Source: CAZXDS01 sp964639525
GTDB taxonomy: Bacteria > Bacteroidota > Ignavibacteria > Ignavibacteriales > Melioribacteraceae
Length of the DNA: 6,178 nucleotides
Direction of reading: 5' to 3'
Assembly: GCA_964639525.1 (NCBI GenBank)
Contig: CAZXDS010000198.1
Span: 1-6,178 of the forward strand
The first letter of the stretch is position 1, and each line of letters opens with the position of its first letter. Both the position numbers and the translations under genes were made by a program. Of this stretch, positions 1-5,245 are shown one piece after another. The notes below the pieces were generated by a model. The model was not told the DNA's origin. It made no database searches and was given only the letters and a program-made list of their open reading frames with translations.

Positions 1-60
1 ATATTTTTAGTAAAATATAATGTTTGAAATATTACTTTTATCAGTACAAGGATGAAAAGA

Positions 61-124
61 TCAAAGCAATTACTCGGGAATTTATGCCGGGGAATAGTAA
101 ATAGAAAAGTAAAATCGGGCTTTG
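61..124 (+). other. Possible structured RNA in the leader region (weak)
   Basis: The first 205 bases hold no gene I can support. In this AT-rich leader a more GC-rich patch contains nested complementary arms: CAAAGC (62-67) can pair with GCTTTG (119-124), and inside it TTACT (70-74) can pair with AGTAA (96-100), with a short CGG/CCG stem (75-77/87-89) within. The arms are short and I do not recognise a known riboswitch class. It could equally be the decayed end of an upstream gene, because one frame reads through this patch to a stop at about 104. Confidence 0.15.
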
Positions 125-170
125 TATTATAGCAAAGGCAAATATTAATTAAAAAATTTTATAAAAATTC

Positions 171-199
171 TTGATTATGAACATAAGAACAAATATATT
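171..199 (+). promoter_or_regulatory. Possible sigma-70-type promoter for the secreted-protein gene
   Basis: TTGATT (171-176) matches four of six bases of a -35 box. It is followed after exactly 17 bases by TATATT (194-199), which matches five of six bases of a -10 box. Transcription would begin about 6-8 bases later, essentially at the ATG at 206, so the message would be leaderless or nearly so. This fits the lack of any Shine-Dalgarno sequence. The surroundings are very AT-rich, so a chance match is quite possible. Confidence 0.3.
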
Positions 200-205
200 T
201 TACAT

Positions 206-610
206 ATGAATAAGAGAAAGTTCATATTATCCTCTATTTTTATTCTGATTGTATCCACTCTTTGGGCGGGTGCTCACCTTATTAGCCTTACCGCGGAAAG
301 CGACGATAGTAATATTGTAATTCAATGGACGACTTCCTCAGAAACTAATCTTGATTATTTTGTTGTTGAGAGAAAATCTTTTAACGGAGATTTTGCTGTT
401 ATTTCATCTCCGATTGCTGCGAAAGGAAGTAATTCCTCTTATGAATATATTGATGAAAATGCTTTTAAAGCAACGGATTTAATTTTTCAATACAAATTAA
501 AAATTGTGGATAAAGACAATGGCGTATCTTATTCAGGGCAAGTTTCTGTTAGTCATTCGGTATCAAGCGTTCGCAGAACTTGGGGTAGTATAAAGGCACT
601 CTTCAGATAA
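206..610 (+). CDS. Small exported protein with one fibronectin-III-like domain, function unknown
   Basis: This 134-residue protein begins with a clear signal peptide: a basic start (MNKRK), a hydrophobic core at about residues 6-20, and an A-G-A cleavage site at 21-23. The mature part (about 25-117) alternates hydrophobic and polar residues like a beta sandwich. Typical strands are NIVIQWTTSSETNLDYFVVERK (residues 36-57, of which W41 and the VVER strand are the key points) and YKLKIVDKDNGVSYSG (96-111). This resembles the single FN3-like domains common in secreted Bacteroidota/Ignavibacteria proteins. A short basic tail (about 119-134, ending RRTWGSIKALFR) follows the domain. The protein is therefore expected in the periplasm or at the cell surface. 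There is no enzyme motif and no obvious type IX sorting domain. The ATG at 206 is chosen because it opens directly onto the signal peptide; no Shine-Dalgarno sequence precedes it. The gene appears to stand alone, with 84 bases to maf. The FN3-like reading rests on pattern recognition only. Confidence 0.75.
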   Translation: MNKRKFILSSIFILIVSTLWAGAHLISLTAESDDSNIVIQWTTSSETNLDYFVVERKSFNGDFAVISSPIAAKGSNSSYEYIDENAFKATDLIFQYKLKIVDKDNGVSYSGQVSVSHSVSSVRRTWGSIKALFR

Positions 611-694
611 TGTTTCTTTATTGGTCTTTTCAACTCTTTTTTTAAGATAAAGTCTTCCAATTAAATAAATTCCCAAATCACTAATAATATCTCA

Positions 695-1273
695 ATGCTT
701 AAAATTAATTTGCCTATTTATTTGGCTTCAAAATCCCCAAGACGAAAAAAGCTATTAAAAGTCTTAAATTATAATATTAAAACATTTAATGTTGAATTAA
801 CTGAAGAAATATTTGATGGAGAACATCCGATTAAAACAGTTAAACGTTTGGCACTAGAAAAAATGAAACTTGCTGAAGTTAAAGTGAAAAACGGAATTAT
901 TATTACCGCGGATACTATTGTTGTTTGTGATAAAGAAATAATCGGCAAACCGAGAAACAAAAAAGATGCTGAAAATATTCTTTCCAAACTCAGCGGGAGA
1001 ACGCATTATGTTTATACGGGGTTTGCAATAAATAATGTAACCGAAAATAAACTGATTGTGGACTATGAGAAAACGTCTGTTACTTTTAGAAAACTTTCAC
1101 AAAGTGAAATAAAAGAATACGTTGCCGGAGGAAGCCCTATGGATAAAGCAGGAGCTTATGGAATACAAGATGATTTCGGTTCCGTTTTTGTAAAAAAGAT
1201 TAACGGCTGCTATTATAATGTTATGGGACTTCCTCTCTCCAAGGTATATTTGTCCATTATGGAAATTATTTGA
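695..1273 (+). CDS. maf: Maf family nucleoside triphosphate pyrophosphatase (probably dTTP/UTP type)
   Basis: Maf proteins hydrolyse non-canonical or excess nucleoside triphosphates to the monophosphate and pyrophosphate in the cytoplasm, and overproduction in other bacteria blocks septum formation. All family signatures are present in this 192-residue protein, which is normal family length: the N-terminal phosphate-binding motif ASKSPRRKKLL (11-21, with S12, S14, R16 and R17), the catalytic region ITADTIV (70-76, D73), GKP (84-86), LSGRTHYVYTG (99-109), MDKAGAYGIQ (149-158) and NVMGLP (175-180). The DKAGAYGIQ and NVMGLP forms fit the YhdE/dTTP-UTP branch better than the YceF/m7GTP branch; this is by resemblance and not proven. 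The ATG at 695 puts the conserved motif at the usual distance from the start, and there is no Shine-Dalgarno sequence before it. It is probably transcribed from its own weak promoter or together with the upstream gene. Confidence 0.95.
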   Translation: MLKINLPIYLASKSPRRKKLLKVLNYNIKTFNVELTEEIFDGEHPIKTVKRLALEKMKLAEVKVKNGIIITADTIVVCDKEIIGKPRNKKDAENILSKLSGRTHYVYTGFAINNVTENKLIVDYEKTSVTFRKLSQSEIKEYVAGGSPMDKAGAYGIQDDFGSVFVKKINGCYYNVMGLPLSKVYLSIMEII

Positions 1274-1340
1274 TTATAATCTCCATCACAAAATAATTTT
1301 CAATTACTAATTATTCTTCATTTCTTCTATCCTTATTCTA

Positions 1341-1380
1341 AAAACCAAATCTTTATTTATAAATGTTTTGGTTTTCATTT
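1341..1380 (+). terminator. Possible A/T-rich hairpin terminator after maf
   Basis: AAAACCAAA (1341-1349) is perfectly complementary to TTTGGTTTT (1367-1375), giving a 9-bp stem. The 17-base loop itself contains the palindrome ATTTATAAAT (1355-1364). It lies 67 bases past the maf stop codon. The stem has only two G-C pairs and no separate T tract follows, apart from the T-rich 3' arm, so termination would be weak. It may simply be a chance A/T palindrome. Confidence 0.3.
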
Positions 1381-1448
1381 AATTCTAACTAATTTTGAAA
1401 TAGACATTTGAGTCTTTTGGCGTGATTTCGTTTAGTATTTGTAATGCT

Positions 1449-1600
1449 ATTAACCCGGCAACAATTCTAATTGCTAATAGCAACTGTCATTCCGGCAATC
1501 TTCTATCCGGAATCTTGTTTTTTGCTATGGATTTCCACTAAAAGCATGTGGGAATGACATGTTTTAGTGAAAATGCAAGTTGTTTAATTGCCGGTTTAAT
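1449..1600. repeat. Nested inverted-repeat element (MITE/REP-like), intergenic
   Basis: The element is built of nested inverted repeats. The outer arms ATTAACCCGGCAA (1449-1461) and TTGCCGGTTTAAT (1588-1600) match at 12 of 13 positions. The inner arms TGTCATTCC (1485-1493) and GGAATGACA (1551-1559) match perfectly. Between the inner arms lie two smaller hairpins: ATTCCGG/CCGGAAT (1489-1495/1507-1513), and an 8-bp stem with one G-T pair (1531-1538/1548-1555). A competing stem pairs CACTAAAAGCATG (1536-1548) with CATGTTTTAGTG (1558-1569), with one bulged G. A further small hairpin, TTGCT-AAT-AGCAA, sits at 1471-1483. There is no coding content, and the element is more GC-rich than its flanks. 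The TGTCATTCC...GGAATGACA layout is like that of dispersed palindromic repeats found in many bacteria. Calling it mobile or repeated in this genome is an inference, since only one copy is in view. Confidence 0.55.
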
Positions 1601-1668
1601 TAAAGATAAAAATAACGTTTTAAGTATGATTAAGAGAATAGATAATTTATTTAAATAAATATCTATCC

Positions 1669-1714
1669 TTGATTTTAGATTTACCTATTAGTAAATTCAA
1701 AATTCTAATATAAT
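1669..1714 (+). promoter_or_regulatory. Promoter region candidates for the ytxH-ytxG-EF-G unit
   Basis: Two options are visible. TTGATT (1669-1674) with a 17-base spacer leads to TAAATT (1692-1697); both boxes match four of six bases and would give a leader of about 28 bases. Alternatively a perfect TATAAT lies at 1709-1714, but it has no good -35 box and would start the RNA almost on the Shine-Dalgarno sequence. The rest of the gene-free stretch 1274-1731 holds only the A/T hairpin and the inverted-repeat element described separately. If the genes belong to a stress regulon, a different sigma factor could be used, which I cannot judge from sequence. Confidence 0.25.
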
Positions 1715-1720
1715 AAATAT

Positions 1721-1725
1721 GGAGG
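1721..1725 (+). promoter_or_regulatory. Strong Shine-Dalgarno sequence of ytxH
   Basis: GGAGG followed by TTTAAA and then ATG is a textbook ribosome binding site with a 6-base spacer. It is the best in the window and fixes the ytxH start at 1732. The same layout (GGAG-TTTAAA-start) recurs before the EF-G paralogue and helps to correct the start there. Confidence 0.85.
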
Positions 1726-1731
1726 TTTAAA

Positions 1732-2166
1732 ATGGCTGATGACAATGGACTCGGAAGAGGATTATTGGTTGGATTTTTAACCGGCTCAATAGTAGGTTCT
1801 GCAATTGCATTATTATATGCTCCTAAATCCGGTAAAGAATTGCGGGGTGAGTTAAAAGTAAAATCCGATGAAATGCTAAGTGATGCTGAAAATTACATAG
1901 AGAAGGCAAAAGATCGTGCAAATGATTTAATTAATGACGGTAAGGACAAATCCGAAAAATTAATTGTTGACGCTAAAGAAAAAGCCGATGCATTGTTGGA
2001 CGAGGCTCAAAAAATATTGCAGGATGCACGAAGTAAAACTGATACTTATGTTAAAGATGGCAAAGCAAAAGTCGAAGAAAAAAGTTCAAAATTGAAAAAT
2101 GCAGTAAAAGCCGGATTAGATACTTACAAGACAGAAGCCGGTAAAAAAGATTCTAAAGAGGCATAA
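1732..2166 (+). CDS. YtxH domain protein: glycine-zipper membrane anchor with 11-residue helical repeats
   Basis: This 144-residue protein has two parts. Residues 6-29 form a single membrane helix with glycines at every fourth position (G6, G10, G14, G18, G22), a glycine zipper. It runs into LLYAPKSGKELR (27-38), the hallmark of the YtxH family, whose B. subtilis member is a general stress protein. The rest (about 42-140) is a very charged, probably fully helical arm made of 11-residue units of the form K-x-K-[SA]-[DE]-x-L-[LI]-x-[DE]-[AG], as in LEA-type and apolipoprotein-like helices: 42-52, 60-70, 71-81, 82-92 and 100-110, with seven-residue inserts at 53-59 and 93-99, then looser units to 132. 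There is no signal peptide or enzyme motif. It probably sits in the inner membrane and acts in envelope or stress protection; that role is inferred from the family. It is followed after 5 bases by a ytxG-like gene. Confidence 0.85.
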   Translation: MADDNGLGRGLLVGFLTGSIVGSAIALLYAPKSGKELRGELKVKSDEMLSDAENYIEKAKDRANDLINDGKDKSEKLIVDAKEKADALLDEAQKILQDARSKTDTYVKDGKAKVEEKSSKLKNAVKAGLDTYKTEAGKKDSKEA

Positions 2167-2180
2167 TTGCTATGCCTCTT
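2156..2180 (+). promoter_or_regulatory. Perfect 10-bp hairpin across the ytxH stop and ytxG start (probable translational coupling)
   Basis: AAGAGGCATA (2156-2165) is exactly complementary to TATGCCTCTT (2171-2180), with the 5-base loop ATTGC. The left arm contains the only Shine-Dalgarno-like bases for the next gene (AGAGG) and part of the ytxH stop codon (2164-2166). The right arm contains the ATG at 2172. In the folded RNA both the ribosome binding site and the start would be hidden. A ribosome finishing ytxH would open the stem. There is no T tract after it, so it is unlikely to be a terminator. Confidence 0.6.
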
Positions 2181-2549
2181 ATTGATATTCTTCTAAGTCT
2201 TCTTATCATTGCGGCAATATTTTTAATTGTGTATTTGATTACTTGGTTACACAAAATTGGTAAAGTAATTGAGCAAATTAATAATGACATTGGGGATTTG
2301 CATGATAAAGCAATTCCTTTAATTGAAAATTTAACTAAAACAGCCGAAAGTACTTCCAAAATTACAAACGAAGCTGAGAAGTATTTTAAAGATTTCTCGG
2401 AAATAGTTGATATATTATTCGATAAACTTTCATGGTTTAAAAGTAAGTCGGGTAGTATGCTGCAAAAAACAAACTCACCCGGCGAAGGGATATTTTTAAA
2501 TTTACGAGCAATATCCAAGGGCATTAGGGCATTCATTAAGAATTTATAA
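2172..2549 (+). CDS. YtxG/DUF948-like membrane-anchored coiled-coil protein
   Basis: This 125-residue protein starts with one membrane helix (about residues 3-26), followed at once by a lysine (HKIGK) and a long amphipathic stretch (about 28-88: KVIEQINNDIGDL, then IPLIENLTKTAEST and NEAEKYFKDF) with hydrophobic residues spaced as in a coiled coil. The last 30 residues (SPGEGIFLNLRAISKGIRAF) are more compact and basic. This layout, a short N-terminal anchor plus a helix rich in N, D, E and L, is that of DUF948 proteins such as B. subtilis YtxG. There is no catalytic motif. It starts 5 bases after ytxH, and its start lies inside a hairpin with the ytxH stop, so the two are very likely made together and may interact at the membrane. 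The family assignment is moderate, because DUF948-like sequences are low in complexity. Confidence 0.7.
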   Translation: MPLIDILLSLLIIAAIFLIVYLITWLHKIGKVIEQINNDIGDLHDKAIPLIENLTKTAESTSKITNEAEKYFKDFSEIVDILFDKLSWFKSKSGSMLQKTNSPGEGIFLNLRAISKGIRAFIKNL

Positions 2550-2575
2550 AATTAAATATTTCAGTATAAAAAGTT

Positions 2576-2588
2576 GGAGTTTAAATTG
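2576..2588 (+). promoter_or_regulatory. Ribosome binding site that fixes a TTG start for the EF-G paralogue
   Basis: GGAG (2576-2579), then the 6-base spacer TTTAAA, then TTG (2586-2588), repeats the spacing of the strong ytxH site. The longer reading frame from TTG at 2574 would place the start codon overlapping this Shine-Dalgarno sequence and has no ribosome binding site of its own. The start at 2586 is therefore preferred. Confidence 0.7.
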
Positions 2589-4676
2589 AAAGAACACAAA
2601 GCAGAAACAATACGAAACATAGCATTCATTGGGCACGGCGGCAGTGGTAAAACTTCTATATCCGAATATCTTTTATTTGCTGCCGGTGAAATTAACAGAA
2701 TTGGAACGGTTGAGGAAGGGAACACTACTTCCGATTTTAGACCAAATGAAATTGAACGACGCGTTTCTATTGGCTCTACTCTTTTACATCTCGAATGGAA
2801 AAATACTAAAATTAATTTACTGGACACTCCGGGCTATTCGGATTTTATCGGGCAGGTTGTAAGTAGTTTACATGCCGCAGATGTTGGTGTTGCAGTTGTG
2901 AAAAGTGCAGACGGAATTGAAGTCGGAACGGAACGGACGTGGAAATTTGTTAAGAAAAATGAACTTCCATGTGCAGTTATTGTTAATAAAATTGATAATG
3001 AACATTCGAAATTTGATGATACTTTTGCAATGGCGAAAGACAGATTGAGCCAAGATATGACGATTATTACTTTTCCTGTTAATGAGGGTGTAAATTTTGA
3101 TTCCGTAATTGATATCGTTAAAATGAAATTGGTAAAATTTGGAGTCCCGGGTTCAAAGAAAATTACTTTGGAAGATATTCCTTCGGATTTATTAGAAAAA
3201 GCTCAAAAACTGCACGAAGAATTAATTGAAAAAGTTGCAGAATCGGATGAAGCTTTATTAGAAAAGTTTTTTGAAGAAGGTTCACTTTCAGACGATGAAT
3301 TAAAAGTAGGGCTAAAAGCTGCTATTGTTAGTCGCAGTGTTGTTCCTTTGTTTGCTGTATCTTCAACTAAGGGTGTCGGGATGGACAATTTTTTGGATTT
3401 TGCTGTGGAATATTTTCCGGCTCCGAATGAAAGACCGGCGATAAAAGCTGTAATGAAAGGTACTGAACAGGAAGTAGAATTAAACTACGATGAAAATGGG
3501 GAACCTGCTTTCCAAATATTTAAAACCATTTCAGAAGCTCACGTAGGAGAGTTATCAATTTTCAAAGTTTGTGCAGGTTCGGTTTCTGCCGGTTTGGATA
3601 TGGTAAATACTACTCGTGACAAATCGGAAAGGTTAGGACAGCTATATCTCCTAAACGGTAAAACAAGAATTGAGGTTGCAAATGTTCACGCCGGTGATAT
3701 TGGCTCTGTTGTTAAATTAAAAGATTCACATACCGGTGATTCTCTTGCTTCAAAAAACTTTTCTGTTGAACTTCCCAAAATTGCTTTCCCACAACCCGTA
3801 ATTAGAGCCGCAATTCATTCCAAATCGAAAGGTGATGAGGATAAAATTTCTGCCGGACTTCATACTGTTCACGAAGAAGATCAAACAATGAATGCTAATT
3901 TTAATCCTGAATTAGGGCAAACAATAATTTCCGGGCAAGGAGAGTTGCAATTATCTTTAGCAGTTAAAATGTTAAAAGACAGATACAATGTTGATGTTGA
4001 ATTAATTGAACCGAAAATTCCGTTTCGCGAAACCATTAAAACCGTTGTGGAAGATTCTGAATATAAGCACAAAAAGCAGTCAGGAGGTCGAGGACAATAT
4101 GGTCATGTGCATCTTAAAATAGAGCCGTTGCCGAGAGGTAAAGGATTCGAATTTGTTAATGCAATTGTCGGCGGTGTAATCCCCGGTAGATTTATTCCTG
4201 CTGTTGAAAAAGGTTTAAATGAAATAATGACAAGCGGTATTTTAACCGGTAGCAAGATTGTTGATGTGAAAGTTACTTTATTTGACGGGACATTTCATAA
4301 TGTTGACTCTGATGAAGTTTCCTTTAAAATAGCAGCTTCGCATGCATTTAAAAAAGGTTTTATGGATGCAAAACCGGTTATACTTGAACCAATTTACGAT
4401 ATCGAAGTAAAAGTTCCTGAAGAATTTATGGGTGATGTAATGGGCGATATTTCAAGTAGGCGAGGAAAAATTTCGGGAATGGATACGGAAGGACCTTTCC
4501 AAGTAGTTAAAGCAAAAATACCATTATCTGAACTTTATAAATACTCTACGCATCTGCGCAGTTTAACTTCGGGTAGAGGAATGCATACAAGAGATTTTTC
4601 ACATTATGAGGTAGTACCAAAAGATGTGGAAACTAAAATTATTGCTAATTATCAAAAAGATAAAGAAGAAGAATAA
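2586..4676 (+). CDS. fusA: Elongation factor G paralogue (EF-G2-like translational GTPase)
   Basis: From the TTG at 2586 this is 696 residues, full EF-G length, with all five domains. The GTPase domain has the P-loop GHGGSGKTS (16-24), switch I ending ERRVSI (57-62; canonical EF-G has RGITI), switch II DTPGY (80-84; canonical DTPGH), NKID (134-137) and SSTKG (259-263). Domain II is about 290-395 and domain III about 405-480. Domain IV (about 484-600) has HKKQSGGRGQYGHV and the tip loop FHNVDSDE, with H571 matching the translocation-loop histidine. Domain V is about 603-685. EF-G drives tRNA-mRNA translocation on the ribosome. The changes in switches I and II and the overall wording match the EF-G-like/FusA2 branch better than housekeeping fusA, which normally sits next to rpsL-rpsG-tuf; those genes are absent here. 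GTP hydrolysis may be slow or altered, which is an inference. The gene lies 36 bases after ytxG and ends at a strong terminator. Confidence 0.9.
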   Translation: MKEHKAETIRNIAFIGHGGSGKTSISEYLLFAAGEINRIGTVEEGNTTSDFRPNEIERRVSIGSTLLHLEWKNTKINLLDTPGYSDFIGQVVSSLHAADVGVAVVKSADGIEVGTERTWKFVKKNELPCAVIVNKIDNEHSKFDDTFAMAKDRLSQDMTIITFPVNEGVNFDSVIDIVKMKLVKFGVPGSKKITLEDIPSDLLEKAQKLHEELIEKVAESDEALLEKFFEEGSLSDDELKVGLKAAIVSRSVVPLFAVSSTKGVGMDNFLDFAVEYFPAPNERPAIKAVMKGTEQEVELNYDENGEPAFQIFKTISEAHVGELSIFKVCAGSVSAGLDMVNTTRDKSERLGQLYLLNGKTRIEVANVHAGDIGSVVKLKDSHTGDSLASKNFSVELPKIAFPQPVIRAAIHSKSKGDEDKISAGLHTVHEEDQTMNANFNPELGQTIISGQGELQLSLAVKMLKDRYNVDVELIEPKIPFRETIKTVVEDSEYKHKKQSGGRGQYGHVHLKIEPLPRGKGFEFVNAIVGGVIPGRFIPAVEKGLNEIMTSGILTGSKIVDVKVTLFDGTFHNVDSDEVSFKIAASHAFKKGFMDAKPVILEPIYDIEVKVPEEFMGDVMGDISSRRGKISGMDTEGPFQVVKAKIPLSELYKYSTHLRSLTSGRGMHTRDFSHYEVVPKDVETKIIANYQKDKEEE

Positions 4677-4696
4677 TTTTATTTTCTTATTTTTAC

Positions 4697-4721
4697 AAAG
4701 CGGGCTAATACCCGCTTTTTT
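4697..4721 (+). terminator. Strong intrinsic terminator after the EF-G paralogue
   Basis: AAAGCGGG (4697-4704), a 6-base loop CTAATA, and CCCGCTTT (4711-4718) form a perfect 8-bp stem with five G-C pairs, running into a six-T tract (4716-4721). It lies 20 bases past the EF-G stop and ends only 15 bases before the ATG of the HIT gene. It is the clearest terminator in the window. Confidence 0.9.
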
Positions 4722-4727
4722 AATATT

Positions 4728-4733
4728 GAGGAG
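4728..4733 (+). promoter_or_regulatory. Shine-Dalgarno sequence of the HIT gene
   Basis: GAGGAG lies just upstream of the ATG at 4737, only three bases from it, or five if GAGG is the pairing core. It supports this start, as does the family-typical MEKLW beginning. It sits immediately after the terminator T tract, so no room is left for a promoter in between. Confidence 0.7.
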
Positions 4734-4736
4734 TTT

Positions 4737-5234
4737 ATGGAAAAACTATGGTCAACTTGGCGGTCGCATTATATTGATTCATTTAAAAATCAGACCGGAA
4801 AAGAAAGTTGTGTGTTTTGTGATGCAAAAGATCAAGATGAAAAAAGTGATGACTCTCTGGTGGTACAAAAAGGGATATATTCATTTATTATTATGAATCT
4901 TTATCCATATAATGGTGGACACATAATGGTCGTTCCAAATCGTCACATATGTGATTTGAATGAATTAACAAAAGAAGAATTTGCTGAAATTACTTCATCT
5001 ATTCAAGATGTTACAAAAGTGTTAAAAAAGATTATGTCTCCGCATGGATTTAATATCGGTGCAAATATTGGTAGAGCAGCCGGGGCAGGAATAGATACAC
5101 ATCTCCATTTTCACATTGTTCCGCGTTGGGAAGGCGATACTAATTTCATGACTTCAATTGGTAAAGTGAAAGTTATTTCACAGGATTTATTAGATATTAA
5201 AAAAAGATTGCAAAGTGAATTCGATAAACTTTAA
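4737..5234 (+). CDS. HIT family protein, resembling Ap4A phosphorylase/hydrolase
   Basis: HIT (histidine triad) proteins hydrolyse or phosphorolyse nucleotides such as Ap4A or adenylyl conjugates through the histidine motif H-x-H-x-H. Here this is H122-L-H124-F-H126 in THLHFHIVPRW, with H124 the expected nucleophile. Also present are a probable zinc pair C25-V-F-C28, NLYPYNGGHIMVVPNRH (54-70), which shapes the nucleotide pocket, and GDTNFM soon after the triad. The MEKLW start, the CxxC and the GDTNFM segment are those of the Fhit-like branch that includes the mycobacterial Ap4A phosphorylase Rv2613c, as I recall it. At 165 residues it has normal length and is cytoplasmic. The gene follows a strong terminator by 15 bases, so its transcription depends on read-through or on a promoter I cannot see. 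thyX follows after 11 bases, so the two probably share a transcript. The substrate is not certain. Confidence 0.92.
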   Translation: MEKLWSTWRSHYIDSFKNQTGKESCVFCDAKDQDEKSDDSLVVQKGIYSFIIMNLYPYNGGHIMVVPNRHICDLNELTKEEFAEITSSIQDVTKVLKKIMSPHGFNIGANIGRAAGAGIDTHLHFHIVPRWEGDTNFMTSIGKVKVISQDLLDIKKRLQSEFDKL

Positions 5235-5245
5235 ATATATTAAAT

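Noticed and set aside
1..18. A/T-only hairpin ATATTTT-TAGT-AAAATAT at the window edge
   Set aside because: A 7-bp stem without any G-C pair is expected by chance in such AT-rich sequence, and the upstream gene is not visible.
52..132. Short + frame of 26 codons starting MKRSKQLLGN
   Set aside because: It has no properly spaced ribosome site (AAGG lies against the ATG), no recognisable motif and is very short. The overlapping frame ending at about 104 has no start of its own, apart from a TTG, and begins after a stop at 18-20.
1554..1658. 34-codon + frame starting inside the inverted-repeat element
   Set aside because: It begins within the GGAATGACA arm, has no domain features, and its codon content looks like random AT-rich sequence. 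The repeat explains the bases better.
2153..2536. Antisense frame of 127 codons opposite the ytxG-like gene
   Set aside because: It is a mirror of a well-supported gene on the + strand, has no ribosome site or family features, and arises from the codon bias of the real gene.
4624..4896. 90-codon + frame across the EF-G/HIT junction
   Set aside because: It overlaps the end of the EF-G paralogue, the terminator and the start of the HIT gene in another frame. Its low-complexity K/N/F/L sequence has no support.
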